Source of the DNA: Psychrobacter pygoscelis
Lineage (GTDB): Bacteria > Pseudomonadota > Gammaproteobacteria > Pseudomonadales > Moraxellaceae
DNA: 64,000 nt
Direction of reading: 5' to 3'
NCBI RefSeq assembly: GCF_004335015.1
Contig: NZ_RQRU01000001.1
Location: 806,001-870,000 of the forward strand
Shown: positions 1 through 10,800 of the stretch, one piece after another
How positions within the stretch are numbered: the first letter of the stretch is position 1
How the letters are laid out: every line of letters starts with the position of its first letter
The notes under the pieces: generated by a model
Database searches by the model: none
Told to the model about the DNA's origin: nothing
What the model saw: the letters and a program-made list of their open reading frames with translations, nothing else
Position numbers and translations under genes: made by a program

Positions 1-673
1 GCTCTTTAAGCGTCTTCCAAGCATGATTGCGCAAGTAAACTGGCAGTGCTTGCTCAGCAGCTACGCCGCCATTAATAGCAAAGTGAGCCGCACCAAGACG
101 ACCTAAAATAGCAGCATCGGTCTGAATATCCGCGAATATAGACTGATCGCCTTGTAAAGTTAGTAGCGGTGCACCATCACCGACCAGAGCAAGGTTAAGC
201 AGCGTCTTAGCGTCATAATCCAATAGACACTCATGTCCCTGCGCCTCGATAGCCGATGGTAGGGGCTGTATAATACCGTTATTAACGGCAAAAGCTCCCA
301 GATAGACCTGCTTCATACGCGCATCATGTGCCGCATAGCATCTGTCTAGCTGATACTGCTCATTTGCTGCTTGCGCCATAACTTGCAGGCTGGAGATACC
401 GACACAAGGCAAGTCATGGGCGACTGATAGCGCTTGAACAACGGCGGTATTAATTCGAATACCACTAAATGCCCCAGGACCGCGATTGAATACTAGAGCG
501 CTAAGCTCATCTAAGGTGAGATCAGTGTCCTTGAGCGCTGACTGCACCATCGGCAAGATTTGCTGGGTTTGCTCGCGTTTCCCAAGCTGCGTGTCATTAA
601 ATAAAATATCACCTGATGACGAAACAACCGCCACCGAACATTGACCAAACACTGTATCAAGCGCAAGAAACAT
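1..673 (-). CDS. tsaB: tRNA threonylcarbamoyladenosine biosynthesis protein TsaB, 3'-truncated by the window edge
   Basis: TsaB is the inactive-paralogue partner of TsaD in making the t6A modification at position 37 of ANN-decoding tRNAs in the cytoplasm. Translating the minus strand from the ATG at 673 gives about 224 residues starting MFLALDTVFGQCSVAVVSS. This is the ASKHA-type first strand of the YeaZ/TsaB family, and it is followed by the family motif FNRGPGAFSGIRI near residues 62-74. The frame stays open to the left edge, so the C-terminal end lies outside the window. The gene is divergent from the metallo-beta-lactamase-fold gene at 1106. No anomaly is visible in the part present. Confidence 0.9.
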   Translation of the reverse strand, partial: MFLALDTVFGQCSVAVVSSSGDILFNDTQLGKREQTQQILPMVQSALKDTDLTLDELSALVFNRGPGAFSGIRINTAVVQALSVAHDLPCVGISSLQVMAQAANEQYQLDRCYAAHDARMKQVYLGAFAVNNGIIQPLPSAIEAQGHECLLDYDAKTLLNLALVGDGAPLLTLQGDQSIFADIQTDAAILGRLGAAHFAINGGVAAEQALPVYLRNHAWKTLKE

Positions 674-1105
674 AACCGGTCTCACTATTATTCAAAAATC
701 GATAATCCAAAATGTCGATATTATTTAATAGCTTGCTAACACTTAGCACCGCAAGCTATAACGCAATCACTGTTAAATTGCAGGGCTTATCATAGCACTG
801 ACAAATTGATAAAGGTACGCTCATCCGGAACTATCCTTTTTTTACTGCTAATCACCCTCAATAATTCAGGCAACTTGCGTATCTTGATATCTTTTCGTGC
901 GTAATTCCCTCAGTAATTTTATGCAATTGTAAAATAAGGACACTATATCGTTTATCCTTTTATATTGATATTCGTCGCCAATTCCACTTTAATAACAGTG
1001 GTTTAATTTTAATTCTTCTAAATTACTAGTCTAAATCTTTTAAAACAGATAATAATATAGAACTAGGTTTCGACTTACTCTTCATTCATATTCGGAAGCA
1101 GATTA
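674..1105. other. Intergenic spacer between divergent tsaB and ODP-like gene
   Basis: AT-rich 432-bp spacer between two divergent genes, so promoters for both should lie here. I could not pick out a convincing -35/-10 pair, hairpin or small gene. A-rich sequence just before 1106 (around 1035-1060) could be an UP-like or -10 region, but this is weak. Confidence 0.4.
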
Positions 1106-1921
1106 ATGAAAAGCTATACTCTCTATGACGACGGACATCACAAATGTGTGGCCTTCTCAATGCCCTTTGAAGATGAAAGTGTGCCATCCAATCAGTTTTT
1201 AATTATTGACGGTTCAGAAGCTGCAGTCATCGATCCAGGCGGTGATCTAACCTTCACGCCGCTGACAATGGGTATTGTAAAACATACCAATATGCATAAT
1301 ATCCGTTATGTCATTGGCTCACATCAAGACCCTGATATTATTGCCTCTATGCCGCGTTGGCTTATCCACGTCGAACACGCTAATCTACTGATTCCCAAAC
1401 TGTGGGAGCGCTTCTTGCCGCATTATAACTCAGCCTTTACCAAAGGCCGGTTAAAACAAAGCCTATCAGAGCGACTCATTACGATCCCAGACAGTGGCGG
1501 CTACTATCCGCTGGGGCAAAGCGGCATCATGGCTATTCCTGCCCACTTTCTACATTCCGTAGGTAATTTTCAGTTTTATGACCCGATCAGTAAGATACTG
1601 TTCTCAGGTGATATGGGCGCCTCACTGGTGGGCGACTCTAGCGAAGCTGTCGATAACTTCAGCGCCCATATTAATAATATGGAAGGCTTCCATCGCCGCT
1701 ATATGAACAGCCAAAAGGTATCTCGGCTTTGGGCGGAGTCAGTACGTGATCTTGATGTGTCTATGATGGTGCCGCAGCACGGTCGCAGGCTCGATGGCAA
1801 AGAGAAATTCCACGAGTTTTTGGATTGGATAAGTCACTTGCCTTGCGGTGTCGACCTTATGGAAGCTCGGCATTATCAGTGGCATAACCTCTTACCGGAT
1901 ACTGACAAAAACTTAGCTTGA
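1106..1921 (+). CDS. MBL-fold protein of the oxygen-binding di-iron (ODP/flavodiiron) type
   Basis: A 271-residue cytoplasmic protein with a metallo-beta-lactamase fold. The usual HxHxDH motif is replaced by H73-Q-D75-P-D77 (sequence GSHQDPDIIAS). That resembles the HxExD di-iron site of flavodiiron proteins and of the ODP oxygen-sensor domain. Further plausible ligands are H147/H150 in PAHFLHS, D169 in LFSGDMG and H225 in VPQHGRR, in the expected order. No flavodoxin or rubredoxin domain follows, so it is a stand-alone core domain. Family knowledge suggests binding or reduction of O2 or NO, or oxygen sensing; the substrate here is not known. It is monocistronic, convergent with ffh, and they share a terminator at about 2053-2082. 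Confidence 0.75.
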   Translation: MKSYTLYDDGHHKCVAFSMPFEDESVPSNQFLIIDGSEAAVIDPGGDLTFTPLTMGIVKHTNMHNIRYVIGSHQDPDIIASMPRWLIHVEHANLLIPKLWERFLPHYNSAFTKGRLKQSLSERLITIPDSGGYYPLGQSGIMAIPAHFLHSVGNFQFYDPISKILFSGDMGASLVGDSSEAVDNFSAHINNMEGFHRRYMNSQKVSRLWAESVRDLDVSMMVPQHGRRLDGKEKFHEFLDWISHLPCGVDLMEARHYQWHNLLPDTDKNLA

Positions 1922-2052
1922 GCATTTAACCCTAAACTAAAGTGCTCCAGACAACTAGGCAGCACTATAAAGCAGACGGCTTCGCTTCATGGGCAACTGA
2001 AAAAGTTAACGTACTAAGACTTATAAAAGACTTCAATTAAATTGCAGCCCAT

Positions 2053-2082
2053 AAAAAACCAGCGACACCATCGCTGGTTTTT
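2053..2082. terminator. Bidirectional rho-independent terminator between the ODP-like gene and ffh
   Basis: Perfect 11-bp stem (2055-2065 with 2071-2081) around a 5-nt loop. It is flanked by A-run and T-run, so it can work in both directions. It sits between the convergent gene ends at 1921 and 2139. Confidence 0.85.
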
Positions 2083-2138
2083 ATTGTGCCAAACTTCTCG
2101 CTAAGCTGCTATATTGCTTAACCGCGTCATTTTATAGC

Positions 2139-3698
2139 TTAAAAGCGTGTTTTAAATTGCGGCGGTAAGCTGCTTTCGACCTCTTTCATTTTCTTTTGTA
2201 TCTCTTCACTGCTCGGCATATTATTTGGATCAAGCCCCATCTGCTTAGCAAGCTGAGCCGGATCGGCATTAGCACTAGAATTATTACCAGCATTGGCCCC
2301 TGACGACTTACCGCCGCCAAATAACGGACCACCGCCGCCGCTCATACCACCTGCCAAGCCTTGGACTGCTTTCATCATTTTTGATAGGCCTTCAGGCTTA
2401 GACATCATTTTCATCATTTTTGCCATCTGCTTATGCTGCTTGAGTAGGCGATTGACGTCTTGAATTTGTTTGCCCGACCCAGCAGCAATACGGCGTTTAC
2501 GGCTGGGGTTAATTTTATCAGGGTTCTGACGCTCAAAAGGGGTCATAGAGTTAATAAGGGCTTCCATCTCCTTGACCTTTTCTTCAGGCTTGGCCTCTTC
2601 GACTGCTTTTTGGATATCAGAGCCACCCATGCCCGGCATCTTGTCCAAGAATCCAGCCATACCGCCCATGTTTTTCATTTGCTGAAACTGCGTGAGCAAG
2701 TCTTCAAGGTCAAACTCGCCACCCTTCTGCATCTTCTTCGCCATTTTCTCGGCTTTGTCGCGGTCAATCTTCTGCTCGACTTCTTCGACGAGACTTAAGA
2801 CATCACCCATACCAAGGATACGCTGGGCGATACGCTCAGGATGGAACGCCTCAAGGGCATCAAGCTTCTCACCACGGCCCAAGAATTTAATCGGCTTACC
2901 GGTGATCGCGCGGACAGACAACGCTGCCCCGCCACGCGCATCACCATCGGTCTTGGTTAAGATCACACCCGTTAGTGGTAGCGCATCATTGAATGCTTTA
3001 GCAGTATTAGCAGCATCTTGACCAGTCATCGCATCAACGACAAACAAGGTCTCAGATGGATTTACCGCTGCTGTCAGCGCCTTAATCTCATCCATCATCG
3101 TCTCATCGATATGCAATCGACCAGCGGTATCGATAATCAGAATATCTTGATACTGCAGCTTGGCCTCTTCAATAGCACGATGCGCAATATCAATGGGGTT
3201 TTCTTCGTTGTGCGACTGTACAAATTTTGCGTTTACTTGGCCGGCGACTTGCTCAAGCTGCTTGATGGCGGCAGGGCGATAGACATCGGCTGAGACTAGC
3301 ATGACCTTTTTCTTTTGCCGCTCTTGTAAATACTTGGCAAGCTTACCAGCGGTAGTGGTCTTACCCGCCCCTTGCAGACCGGCTAACAAGTACACTACCG
3401 GCGGTTTGCCCGTCATCTCTAGCTGCTGATTGGCACTGCCCATCATCTCCGTCAACTCGTCATGGACAATCTTAACGAAGGCCTGACCAGGCGCCAGCTC
3501 TTTAAGCACTTCTTCTCCAAGTGCCTTTTCTTTGACACGCTTGACGAAATCACGAGTCACTGGCAATGCGACATCAGCCTCAAGCAGTGCCATGCGTACT
3601 TCACGGAGCGTGTCTTTAATATTGTCTTCGGTCAATTGACCAGAGCCTGCGATATTGCGCAGACTTGACGATAAGCGTTCGGTTAACGTATCAAACAT
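2139..3698 (-). CDS. ffh: Signal recognition particle protein Ffh (SRP54)
   Basis: The GTPase of the signal recognition particle. It binds 4.5S RNA and signal peptides of nascent inner-membrane proteins and docks with FtsY. The N domain covers about residues 1-90. The G domain carries the P-loop GLQGAGKTT (107-115), DTAGR (190-194) and TKTDGDARGG (about 248-257). The Met-rich M domain (about 325-440) contains runs such as MAKMMKMMSKPEG. At 519 residues it is longer than the E. coli protein (about 450). The excess is a C-terminal Gly/Ser/Asn-rich tail ending in a short conserved helix. The ATG at 3698 begins the family-typical MFDTLTERLS, so the start is secure. It is divergent from the ypjD-like gene, a neighbourhood common in gammaproteobacteria. 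Confidence 0.97.
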   Translation of the reverse strand: MFDTLTERLSSSLRNIAGSGQLTEDNIKDTLREVRMALLEADVALPVTRDFVKRVKEKALGEEVLKELAPGQAFVKIVHDELTEMMGSANQQLEMTGKPPVVYLLAGLQGAGKTTTAGKLAKYLQERQKKKVMLVSADVYRPAAIKQLEQVAGQVNAKFVQSHNEENPIDIAHRAIEEAKLQYQDILIIDTAGRLHIDETMMDEIKALTAAVNPSETLFVVDAMTGQDAANTAKAFNDALPLTGVILTKTDGDARGGAALSVRAITGKPIKFLGRGEKLDALEAFHPERIAQRILGMGDVLSLVEEVEQKIDRDKAEKMAKKMQKGGEFDLEDLLTQFQQMKNMGGMAGFLDKMPGMGGSDIQKAVEEAKPEEKVKEMEALINSMTPFERQNPDKINPSRKRRIAAGSGKQIQDVNRLLKQHKQMAKMMKMMSKPEGLSKMMKAVQGLAGGMSGGGGPLFGGGKSSGANAGNNSSANADPAQLAKQMGLDPNNMPSSEEIQKKMKEVESSLPPQFKTRF

Positions 3699-3946
3699 AG
3701 GACTCTCTCGGTTGGTGGTGCAATCTTGACTGACCTGCGATTATCGCAAGGCAGCCCAAAACTACTAGCACAGTCACACAAATTTCATAATTGGGGAGCA
3801 TTTGACGCTCAATTACCCTTCATTTTATGATAAATTGACAGATTATTCTAATCATTAGTGACAAAACTCACACTCATTCAACTGGGCATTAACTGTCCAG
3901 AGGATTCTCACCCACCAAAACCTGCTTGATAGAGCTGTTATCGTTT

Positions 3947-4750
3947 ATGAGGTCGCTTGTGCTAGTTGCGTATGTAATTGCTAGTATTGCTTATCTAATT
4001 ATAAGTATTCATCTTTGCTGGGCGCTGCTTAAACACAAGCCGATTGCTAAGGGTACGACTTTATCTGCTCTATTTATCGGTATGCTGGCCCACAGTGCCG
4101 TATTATACCCACAAGTCATCACCCTATACGGCCTTAACTTCAATCTTTATAATATTCTGAGCCTTACCAGCTTATTCTTTTTACTATTTTATAGTCTATT
4201 CTGCCTCTACCGCCCTATTTTAAGCTTGGGCATCCTCGCTGCTCCTACTGCCTTTATCGGTCTTAGTGCAGGCTACTTTGGCCGCGCACCCTATAAGCCC
4301 ATCAGCGACTTGAGCTTTGGCTTAGAGCTGCATATCCTACTCTCTATCGCAGCCTATTGCGTACTCTTTATGGCAGCGCTTCAGGCGATATTTCTACGTC
4401 TGCAAATTCGCGAGCTTAAACATCGCACCATTCACCGCCTTTGGGTGGACAAGCTACCTCCGCTACAAAGCATGGAGTCACTACTGTTCGACATGATATT
4501 GGTCGGTTTTGTGCTGTTAAGTGTCGCTTTAGGTCTAGGCTTTATCTACGTTCGCGACTTAATGGCGCAGCATTTGGCGCATAAGACCGTCTTTAGCGTC
4601 TTATCATGGCTATTATTTGGCGCGTTACTATTTGGCCATTGGCACTCAGGATGGCGCGGCAAACGCGCGGCAAACACTACTATCTATGCGTTTATCCTAT
4701 TGGCTATTGGCTTTGTCGGTAGCAAGTTTGTCTTAGAGCTGGTGTTATAA
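3947..4750 (+). CDS. ypjD: CcsA/YpjD-family inner-membrane protein (cytochrome c assembly family)
   Basis: About 267 residues of almost continuous hydrophobic segments, which I read as roughly eight transmembrane helices, ending in HWHSGWRGKRAANTT. The GWRGKRA tail is characteristic of the YpjD/CcsA-HemX-like family that lies next to ffh in many gammaproteobacteria. The family is related to haem-handling cytochrome c assembly proteins. I do not see the WWD haem motif of true CcsA, so a haem role is only inferred. I chose the ATG at 3947, which puts the first helix right after the start. An in-frame TTG at 3926 would add seven residues, and neither has a strong ribosome binding site. Confidence 0.8.
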   Translation: MRSLVLVAYVIASIAYLIISIHLCWALLKHKPIAKGTTLSALFIGMLAHSAVLYPQVITLYGLNFNLYNILSLTSLFFLLFYSLFCLYRPILSLGILAAPTAFIGLSAGYFGRAPYKPISDLSFGLELHILLSIAAYCVLFMAALQAIFLRLQIRELKHRTIHRLWVDKLPPLQSMESLLFDMILVGFVLLSVALGLGFIYVRDLMAQHLAHKTVFSVLSWLLFGALLFGHWHSGWRGKRAANTTIYAFILLAIGFVGSKFVLELVL

Positions 4751-5185
4751 CGACAGGCTTCTGTGTTAAAAAATGCTTTGCTGCTCGCCTCGCTGCCGCT
4801 GCTTAATGAAGCACGGCACCTTATAGCTTGGCCTTTACCTCCTTATAAGTGGTGACGACGAAGGCAGTAAATCATGGCTGTCTTGAGACTGCTGTCTTGA
4901 GACTATAGTCGCTAAATAAAATAGAGTCACTATAATGTGACGCGCAGCTGGTATACATTCTGATAGCTTGCGGTGGGTGGGTGCACCGATAGAGGCTGCG
5001 AACAGTTCCTCCCAGTACCGCTGTAGCGTTTTTATAGTAAAATTAATATATTGCTTGCACTATAAAGGGCTTGCCGAGGGACGAGGCGCGGCCATAGTCA
5101 TGAAAGATAGCCTACCTGTGATAAGCATATTTCTCCCTGTTTAAAGACCCCCGATATTAAGGCCAGTCTTTTGCTTGTCTGTTCG
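4751..5185. other. Intergenic spacer between convergent ypjD and MFS gene
   Basis: 435 bp with no coding potential that I can support. It holds a tandem repeat at 4877-4904 (separate entry) and a relatively GC-rich patch at about 4960-5040. I found no clear terminator or known RNA motif. Confidence 0.4.
4877..4904. repeat. Perfect 14-bp tandem duplication
   Basis: The unit gctgtcttgagact occurs twice head to tail (4877-4890 and 4891-4904). It contains the short palindrome agtctcaaga/tcttgagact. Non-coding; no function evident. Confidence 0.8.
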
Positions 5186-6676
5186 TTAGTGGTTTATCGG
5201 CTCATTCTTTGACTGGGCAGTAAACACCTTGCGCCAATATAGCAGCGGCAGTACACACAGCATCCCTACCCCGACGCTCAATACAAAATGCCCTGAATAG
5301 CCAAGCCATTCGGCGATATAGCCACTAATCAAATGGGTACTGCCACTAAACACTGTCAGCAAGCACACCTGCGTCGTAAAGTCGCTACCCGCTTTGTCGT
5401 GCCGGGCATAGTGCATCACCATCGTCAGCATCGCTACCAAGGCCATAGCCGCTACCATATGCTCAATGGCATTGGCAGCGAACACCCACCAAAAAGGAGT
5501 CTTCTCTCCTGCCCGAATGAACCAACCCAGCTCAAAGGCTAGCGCCACCAGTGCGTATAACCCTGTTGCCGCTACTTGCAGTATATTGAACCACAGTAGC
5601 GCTTTATGATGTGCTGCGCGTTTGAGCACCCACGCCGCGATAGCAGCCCCCACTAGCGACGCCGCCGATCCCAATACGCTCGCCCAAAGCCCAATACTGG
5701 CGGTCGGGATGCCCATATCGACCATCATCGGCTTGACCATGCCGCTGGAGATGCCATCGACAATTTTAAACGTCAGTAGCACGCCCAGCCACGCACGCAT
5801 CTGCTTGTCTCGCCAGAAGTAACCATACTGCTGGCGCAGATAACGTAACAGCTTAGTAATAGACAAAGATTCCGCAGGACTGGATTTGGTCCTAGGGTCC
5901 GTCAAGGTCTCTTGTGAGCTGCTATCTTCGATAACTTTGGAGCTTCGCTGCCTATAGTTTTGCTCGTGCTCAGTAGCCACATCTGCCTCAGGGTAGCGCC
6001 AGATGGGTAGCGTGTTCAGTAAAATTAATCCTGCCATCGCAAAAAAGCTCAACTGCCATGACCAGATGCCAATGACCATCAAAAATACGCCGCCACCCAG
6101 TATTAGCCCTAAACGGTAACCAATGACCTGAACGGCATTGCCCATTCCTTGATGCGGGTTTTGCATCGCCTCGCTAATATCGTCATCAATACCCGTAGTC
6201 GCTCGAGGCAAATGCTGGGTGGTTAAGGAGCGCGTCGCTAAGCCATCTGCAGCCACATCATGCGTAGCGCCTACTAGACTCAATAGCAATAACAATGCGT
6301 ATAGCGACCAAACCATCGTAGGCTGAGCCAGCAATGTTGGGTCAAATAAGCCTACCGCCATCACAATCATGGCAGATACTAGCTGAAGCGGTAATATCCA
6401 ACTGCGGGCGCGCCCTAATTTGGGCGAAAAGTATCTATCAACAACTGGCGCCCACAGAAACTTCAATGCCCACGGGGCGAGCAGTAACCCTGACCAACCA
6501 ATCATCTCTAGCGACACATCATAGCTGCGCAAAATTGCCGGAAGGGCTTGAGTAATAAACCCTGATGGCAACCCTTGAGCGAAATACAGGGTCAGCAACA
6601 CGGCCAGCAACCGATACGGCATCGGCTGGCTATTTGTTGAATTGTGGGTGAGTTTGGACTGACCTTTGGCAGACAT
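5186..6676 (-). CDS. MFS permease of the AmpG / RhtX-FptX type
   Basis: A 496-residue, 12-helix major facilitator protein of the inner membrane. The N-terminal part (YFAQGLPSGFITQALPAIL, then APWALKFLWAPVVDRYFS) matches the AmpG-like subgroup. That subgroup includes muropeptide permeases (AmpG) and siderophore importers (RhtX, FptX). A Ser/Thr/Glu-rich central loop of about 50 residues (about 225-275) separates the two six-helix halves. No siderophore synthesis gene, TonB receptor or amidase/beta-lactamase regulator is adjacent, so the substrate cannot be assigned from context. A second Met (MPYRLLAVLL) about 18 residues in could be an alternative start. The ribosome binding site for the longer form is weak. 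Confidence 0.7.
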   Translation of the reverse strand: MSAKGQSKLTHNSTNSQPMPYRLLAVLLTLYFAQGLPSGFITQALPAILRSYDVSLEMIGWSGLLLAPWALKFLWAPVVDRYFSPKLGRARSWILPLQLVSAMIVMAVGLFDPTLLAQPTMVWSLYALLLLLSLVGATHDVAADGLATRSLTTQHLPRATTGIDDDISEAMQNPHQGMGNAVQVIGYRLGLILGGGVFLMVIGIWSWQLSFFAMAGLILLNTLPIWRYPEADVATEHEQNYRQRSSKVIEDSSSQETLTDPRTKSSPAESLSITKLLRYLRQQYGYFWRDKQMRAWLGVLLTFKIVDGISSGMVKPMMVDMGIPTASIGLWASVLGSAASLVGAAIAAWVLKRAAHHKALLWFNILQVAATGLYALVALAFELGWFIRAGEKTPFWWVFAANAIEHMVAAMALVAMLTMVMHYARHDKAGSDFTTQVCLLTVFSGSTHLISGYIAEWLGYSGHFVLSVGVGMLCVLPLLYWRKVFTAQSKNEPINH

Positions 6677-6755
6677 TACATGTTAAACCGGTGCTTTAGC
6701 GTCAGGAACGGCAGTAGTGTCTGTCGCAACAGTATCACTATGGCATGTCGGTGGT

Positions 6756-7661
6756 TTACTGCTCACTAAACACGACGGTCTTATTACCGGTAACAATGAC
6801 GCGGTTTTGCACATGCCAGTTTACCGCCCGTGCTAAGACATTTCGTTCGACATCGCGGCCAATAGCCCGTAGTGCAGGGACGTTCAGACGGTGGGTGACG
6901 CGGTGCACATCTTGCTCAATAATCGGCCCTTGGTCCAAATCTGCGGTCACATAATGTGCCGTCGCTCCAATGAGCTTCACGCCTTTTTCAAAGGCTTGAC
7001 GGTAGGGATCTGCACCAACGAAAGCGGGTAAGAACGAATGGTGAATATTAATGATTTGCATCGGCCAGCGCGCCACGAAGTCTGCTGACAGAATCTGCAT
7101 ATAACGCGCCAATACCAGCAAGTCGTTGTGCGCCACCAGCTCATGAATCTTGGCCTCTGCCTCGACTTTAGTATCTTTTGAAACGGGAACGTGATGAAAG
7201 TCGATACCGAAGTTCTCTACTGCTTGACGTAAGTCATTATGATTGCTGACCACACAAGTAATCTCACAATCGAGCAAGCCGCGTTGCTGCCGCCATAATA
7301 AATCTAACAATGCATGGTCAAACTTTGATACTAGAATACCGACCTTGTACTTAGTCGAATTATCATGCAGTTGCCACTGCATCGAATAACGCTGGGCCAC
7401 TTCACGCTCAAAGCGACTTCGAAGCTCACTAACCACATCAGATAGACCATCTAAAGCGAACTCAAGTCGCATAAAGTACTTGCCGCCCTCGTGGGCGGTA
7501 GAGTACTGATCAAGGGTAATAATATTAGCACCGAACTCATACATAAAACCAGAGACCGCCTGAACGATACCGGCTTGGTCTTGGCATTGAATAAGGAGAG
7601 TCGCAGTAGGCTGCTCAGATTGGGCGGATATAGGGGATAGTTTTTGATTCATTAGGGACAT
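6756..7661 (-). CDS. purU: Formyltetrahydrofolate deformylase
   Basis: PurU hydrolyses 10-formyl-tetrahydrofolate to formate and tetrahydrofolate, balancing the one-carbon pool and feeding formate to PurT. The 301-residue protein has an N-terminal ACT domain (about 20-100: LIQCQDQAGIVQAVSGFMYE). A formyltransferase domain (about 105-301) follows, with the hallmark HHSFLPAFVGADPY and GATAHYVTADLDQGPII motifs containing the catalytic His and Asp. Length and domain order are normal. The start is ATG at 7661, with another Met three codons later. It lies about 80 bp from the MFS gene on the same strand, and co-transcription is possible. Confidence 0.95.
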   Translation of the reverse strand: MSLMNQKLSPISAQSEQPTATLLIQCQDQAGIVQAVSGFMYEFGANIITLDQYSTAHEGGKYFMRLEFALDGLSDVVSELRSRFEREVAQRYSMQWQLHDNSTKYKVGILVSKFDHALLDLLWRQQRGLLDCEITCVVSNHNDLRQAVENFGIDFHHVPVSKDTKVEAEAKIHELVAHNDLLVLARYMQILSADFVARWPMQIINIHHSFLPAFVGADPYRQAFEKGVKLIGATAHYVTADLDQGPIIEQDVHRVTHRLNVPALRAIGRDVERNVLARAVNWHVQNRVIVTGNKTVVFSEQ

Positions 7662-7760
7662 CTTATTTGAGCTAATTTGTAGAGATTGAGAGGGTATTTT
7701 AATTGTTTTAGTGGAATTGTGGCGAATAATTTGTTCGATTATTTGTGAGTTATTAAATAG

Positions 7761-7787
7761 AAGACCCCAACACTGGGTTGGGGTCTT
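7761..7787 (-). terminator. Hairpin downstream of the Big-1 lipoprotein gene
   Basis: Perfect 11-bp GC-rich stem (7761-7771 with 7777-7787) and 5-nt loop, about 45 bp beyond the stop of the giant gene. The T-tract is short and interrupted on both strands, so efficiency is uncertain. Confidence 0.65.
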
Positions 7788-7833
7788 TGGTTATCTATTA
7801 TAGATAATCCTTATTAGGAGTAATCAGCAGTCA

Positions 7834-10800
7834 TTATTCATCTTCTGTACTGATGACATAACTTGTACTACTACTGCCTACGTTGACTGTGACTAGCGAG
7901 CCTTTCTCAAAAGCTTGCTGGAAGCTATAAGCAAACGTCGGATTCGCAGGCTGTATATTACCATTAGCGCCTAGCGGCTTATTATCTAAAGATATAGAAT
8001 AACCTAGTGTGCTTGAGAGGCCTCTTACACTACCTGTGACTTTACTCTCACCATTCTCATCATCAACCGCTATGGAAAGTCTATTAATACAGACGGCATC
8101 ACCTATACCAAACGGACTCGCATTATTGACATAAGGGGTGATTAAGGAGTTATTACTTATTGCTACATCTCCATCCAACCTTGATAATTGAACGTTAAAG
8201 CTCTGCATATTTTCGCTGCCATTAACTAACGTCGTGGCATCAAAGCGTACTGTTGTCCAATGTGAGTACATCTTCGGATAACGAATCTGGAAGTCAACTT
8301 TACCCTCACTATCTGTGACGAAAGTATACTCATCATCTGCCAGCGTACCACCAAGGATGGTTACTGGATTAATCGGGTCTAATTGACCATTGCTATTAAG
8401 GTCATCACCTTGATCTAAGATATAGTTAAACTCAGGATCTTCTGTCGTTAACCAGTTAGAATTAGAATCAGAAAACTCAATAACTTGTTTAGAGCTCGTT
8501 TGAACTTCAGGGATAACCTTGTTACCTTCTGCATCTTCCTTAGAGGCCGGTTGATAGCTAACATTGCGCTCTGCTAGACATACCAAACCTTGTGAGAATT
8601 GAGTGGCATACGACTTGAGTGACACTTGCTGATTGGCAATAGGTCTTCCTGAGCCGTCCATCACAGCAATGGAGCCATTCTTAATATAATAAATATTATC
8701 AGAACTGACATCTAGCGTATCACTAAAGGCTAAGGTGGTATATACCGCTTGATCCGAGACAGTGATTGATGTCTGCTTCTGACCGATACCAAAGTCGTCT
8801 GCCAACAGCTCAGCATTAATTACCACGCCATTAATCGGAGAGCCGGCATTAGCCTGATAAGTTACTCGAGCTTCACCTTGAGCGTTTGTCACCGCTGTAG
8901 CCGCAGACAATCGACCGGCAGAGGAGTCTGATGAGCGGCTAAAGACTACGGTAACTCCTTCTACGGGAACATCGTTAGCATCTTTAACTAATGCCACAAC
9001 CTCTGTACTACCGCCTGGAGTAATGACAGACTTCACAGATTGCAACAGCATCTTAGCAGGGGTTGTCGCTCTAAAGCGTGTATCGACAGTCGTCGTTAGT
9101 GCCTGACCAGCACCATTGGTTTGTCCCACTACTCTCGCTGTCAATACGGCCGTACCTGCTAGCTCTGAAGTTAATTCAATCGGTACAACGATACTATTAC
9201 CATCGATCATATCATCAGTGATGGCTTTACTCGTAATCACTTCGCCATTAGCAAATTCACCTAGCGTGGTCTGAACTTCGACCTGTTCGCCTACTAAGGC
9301 TTGTGGGTCATCACTACGGATCTGAATCTTAAGGTTATTGCTCTCATTGACATTATAGACAGATTTAATTTCACTAAAGCTAATTCCTGCTTGTGAGACC
9401 TGAACTAAGCTGACACTCTGACTACTGGTCTGAGTTACTAGACCTTGCTCACCAATAGCTTTAGCCCGTACGCGTAGATTACCATTCTCATCAAAGTTCA
9501 ATTTCGACTCATCAAGCGAGAATGTGGCAACCCCTGCATCATTGGTGCGGACAGTCGACGTTCCTACAATCTTATTACCTTCGATATCTACCAGTTCAAC
9601 ATCTGCATTGGAGATCGCAATGCCTGCCGCATCGACTAATGTACTAGTGATGGTTGTTTGCTCACCCGCTTGCAGGTTGGTCTTAGTCGCTTCGATATTT
9701 AGGGAGGTTCCTACCGCCTGAAGGATGATTTGTTCTTCAGCGCGAGTGTTTAGTAGCGGACTACCATCCTCATCATACTCTGCAGTGACAACTTTTGCTT
9801 TGACAGTCACATTATGATTCAGGCGAGCGTTGACAGAGCTAGCTCCCAGCACTACACCAGCAGTAATTAGTCCTTGCTCATCGCTGGTCACGATACTGGT
9901 CGTGGTCAGTGCTGCTCCACTTTGCTTAGGATTGTCGATACTTAGTTGAACTGGCACTCCAGCAAGGACACCGCCTTGATTATCGACGATTCGGAAGGTG
10001 ACCTCAGTCTGATCTCCACCAGTATTTAAGGTAGTTTTGTCCGCTGCTGTCATAATGACATAGCTGTCTATAGTACTGGTATCGACATTAACGATATAGT
10101 CTTGCTTAAGTGCAACGCCTTCTGATGATTTGGCACTCGCTCTTAATTTAATACCTTCCTCTAGCAATGCCTTATTGACATTGGCACCAGGCTGTAAGGT
10201 TAGGTTAAACTCTGCTACCCCATCGCCATTTGTCGTTACTGTGTTGCTACCTGTTATTGACACCCCAGTTTTCACCGGCTCTGCCACCGCTAACTGCACT
10301 GGTGTTCCTGAGATACCATTGCCTTGTTCATCGGTGATTCGCGCAAAGACTTTAAAGTTATCACCGTCGGTATTAACAACCTTATTCGCGCCTAAGGTCA
10401 GCTGCTCTTTTGTCGCTGCTGGTTGTTCTGTTCGAACAGTTACCGTTTTTGCTTCAGTATTGCCGTTAGCATCAGTCGCACCTATACCCACGACAAAGGC
10501 ATCGCTAATGGCCGCTTTTTGCTGAGCGGTTAGGCCACTTGGCGCTGCTATCGTAAAGGTTGCCACACCTGAGGCATTGGTCGCTTGATTAGGGCTTGAA
10601 GCAATAGTAATCCCTTGCTGAGCAATAGCAGATGGTAGCGCCAATGAAACTCTTTGGTTGGCCACCACATTGCCTTTTAGGTCTTGCGCTACCACTCTTA
10701 CTATCGTCTCACCGCCATTTAGGTTTAGCGCTTGAGGCGTTGCAGCAATTAGCTTCACTTCCGTCTCTATAGACTTAATAGTGACACCAACGCTAGTCTT

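Noticed and set aside
4960-5045. GC-rich patch considered as a structured RNA (4.5S RNA or riboswitch)
   Set aside because: It lacks the conserved SRP RNA loop sequence and any riboswitch core that I know; no terminator follows.
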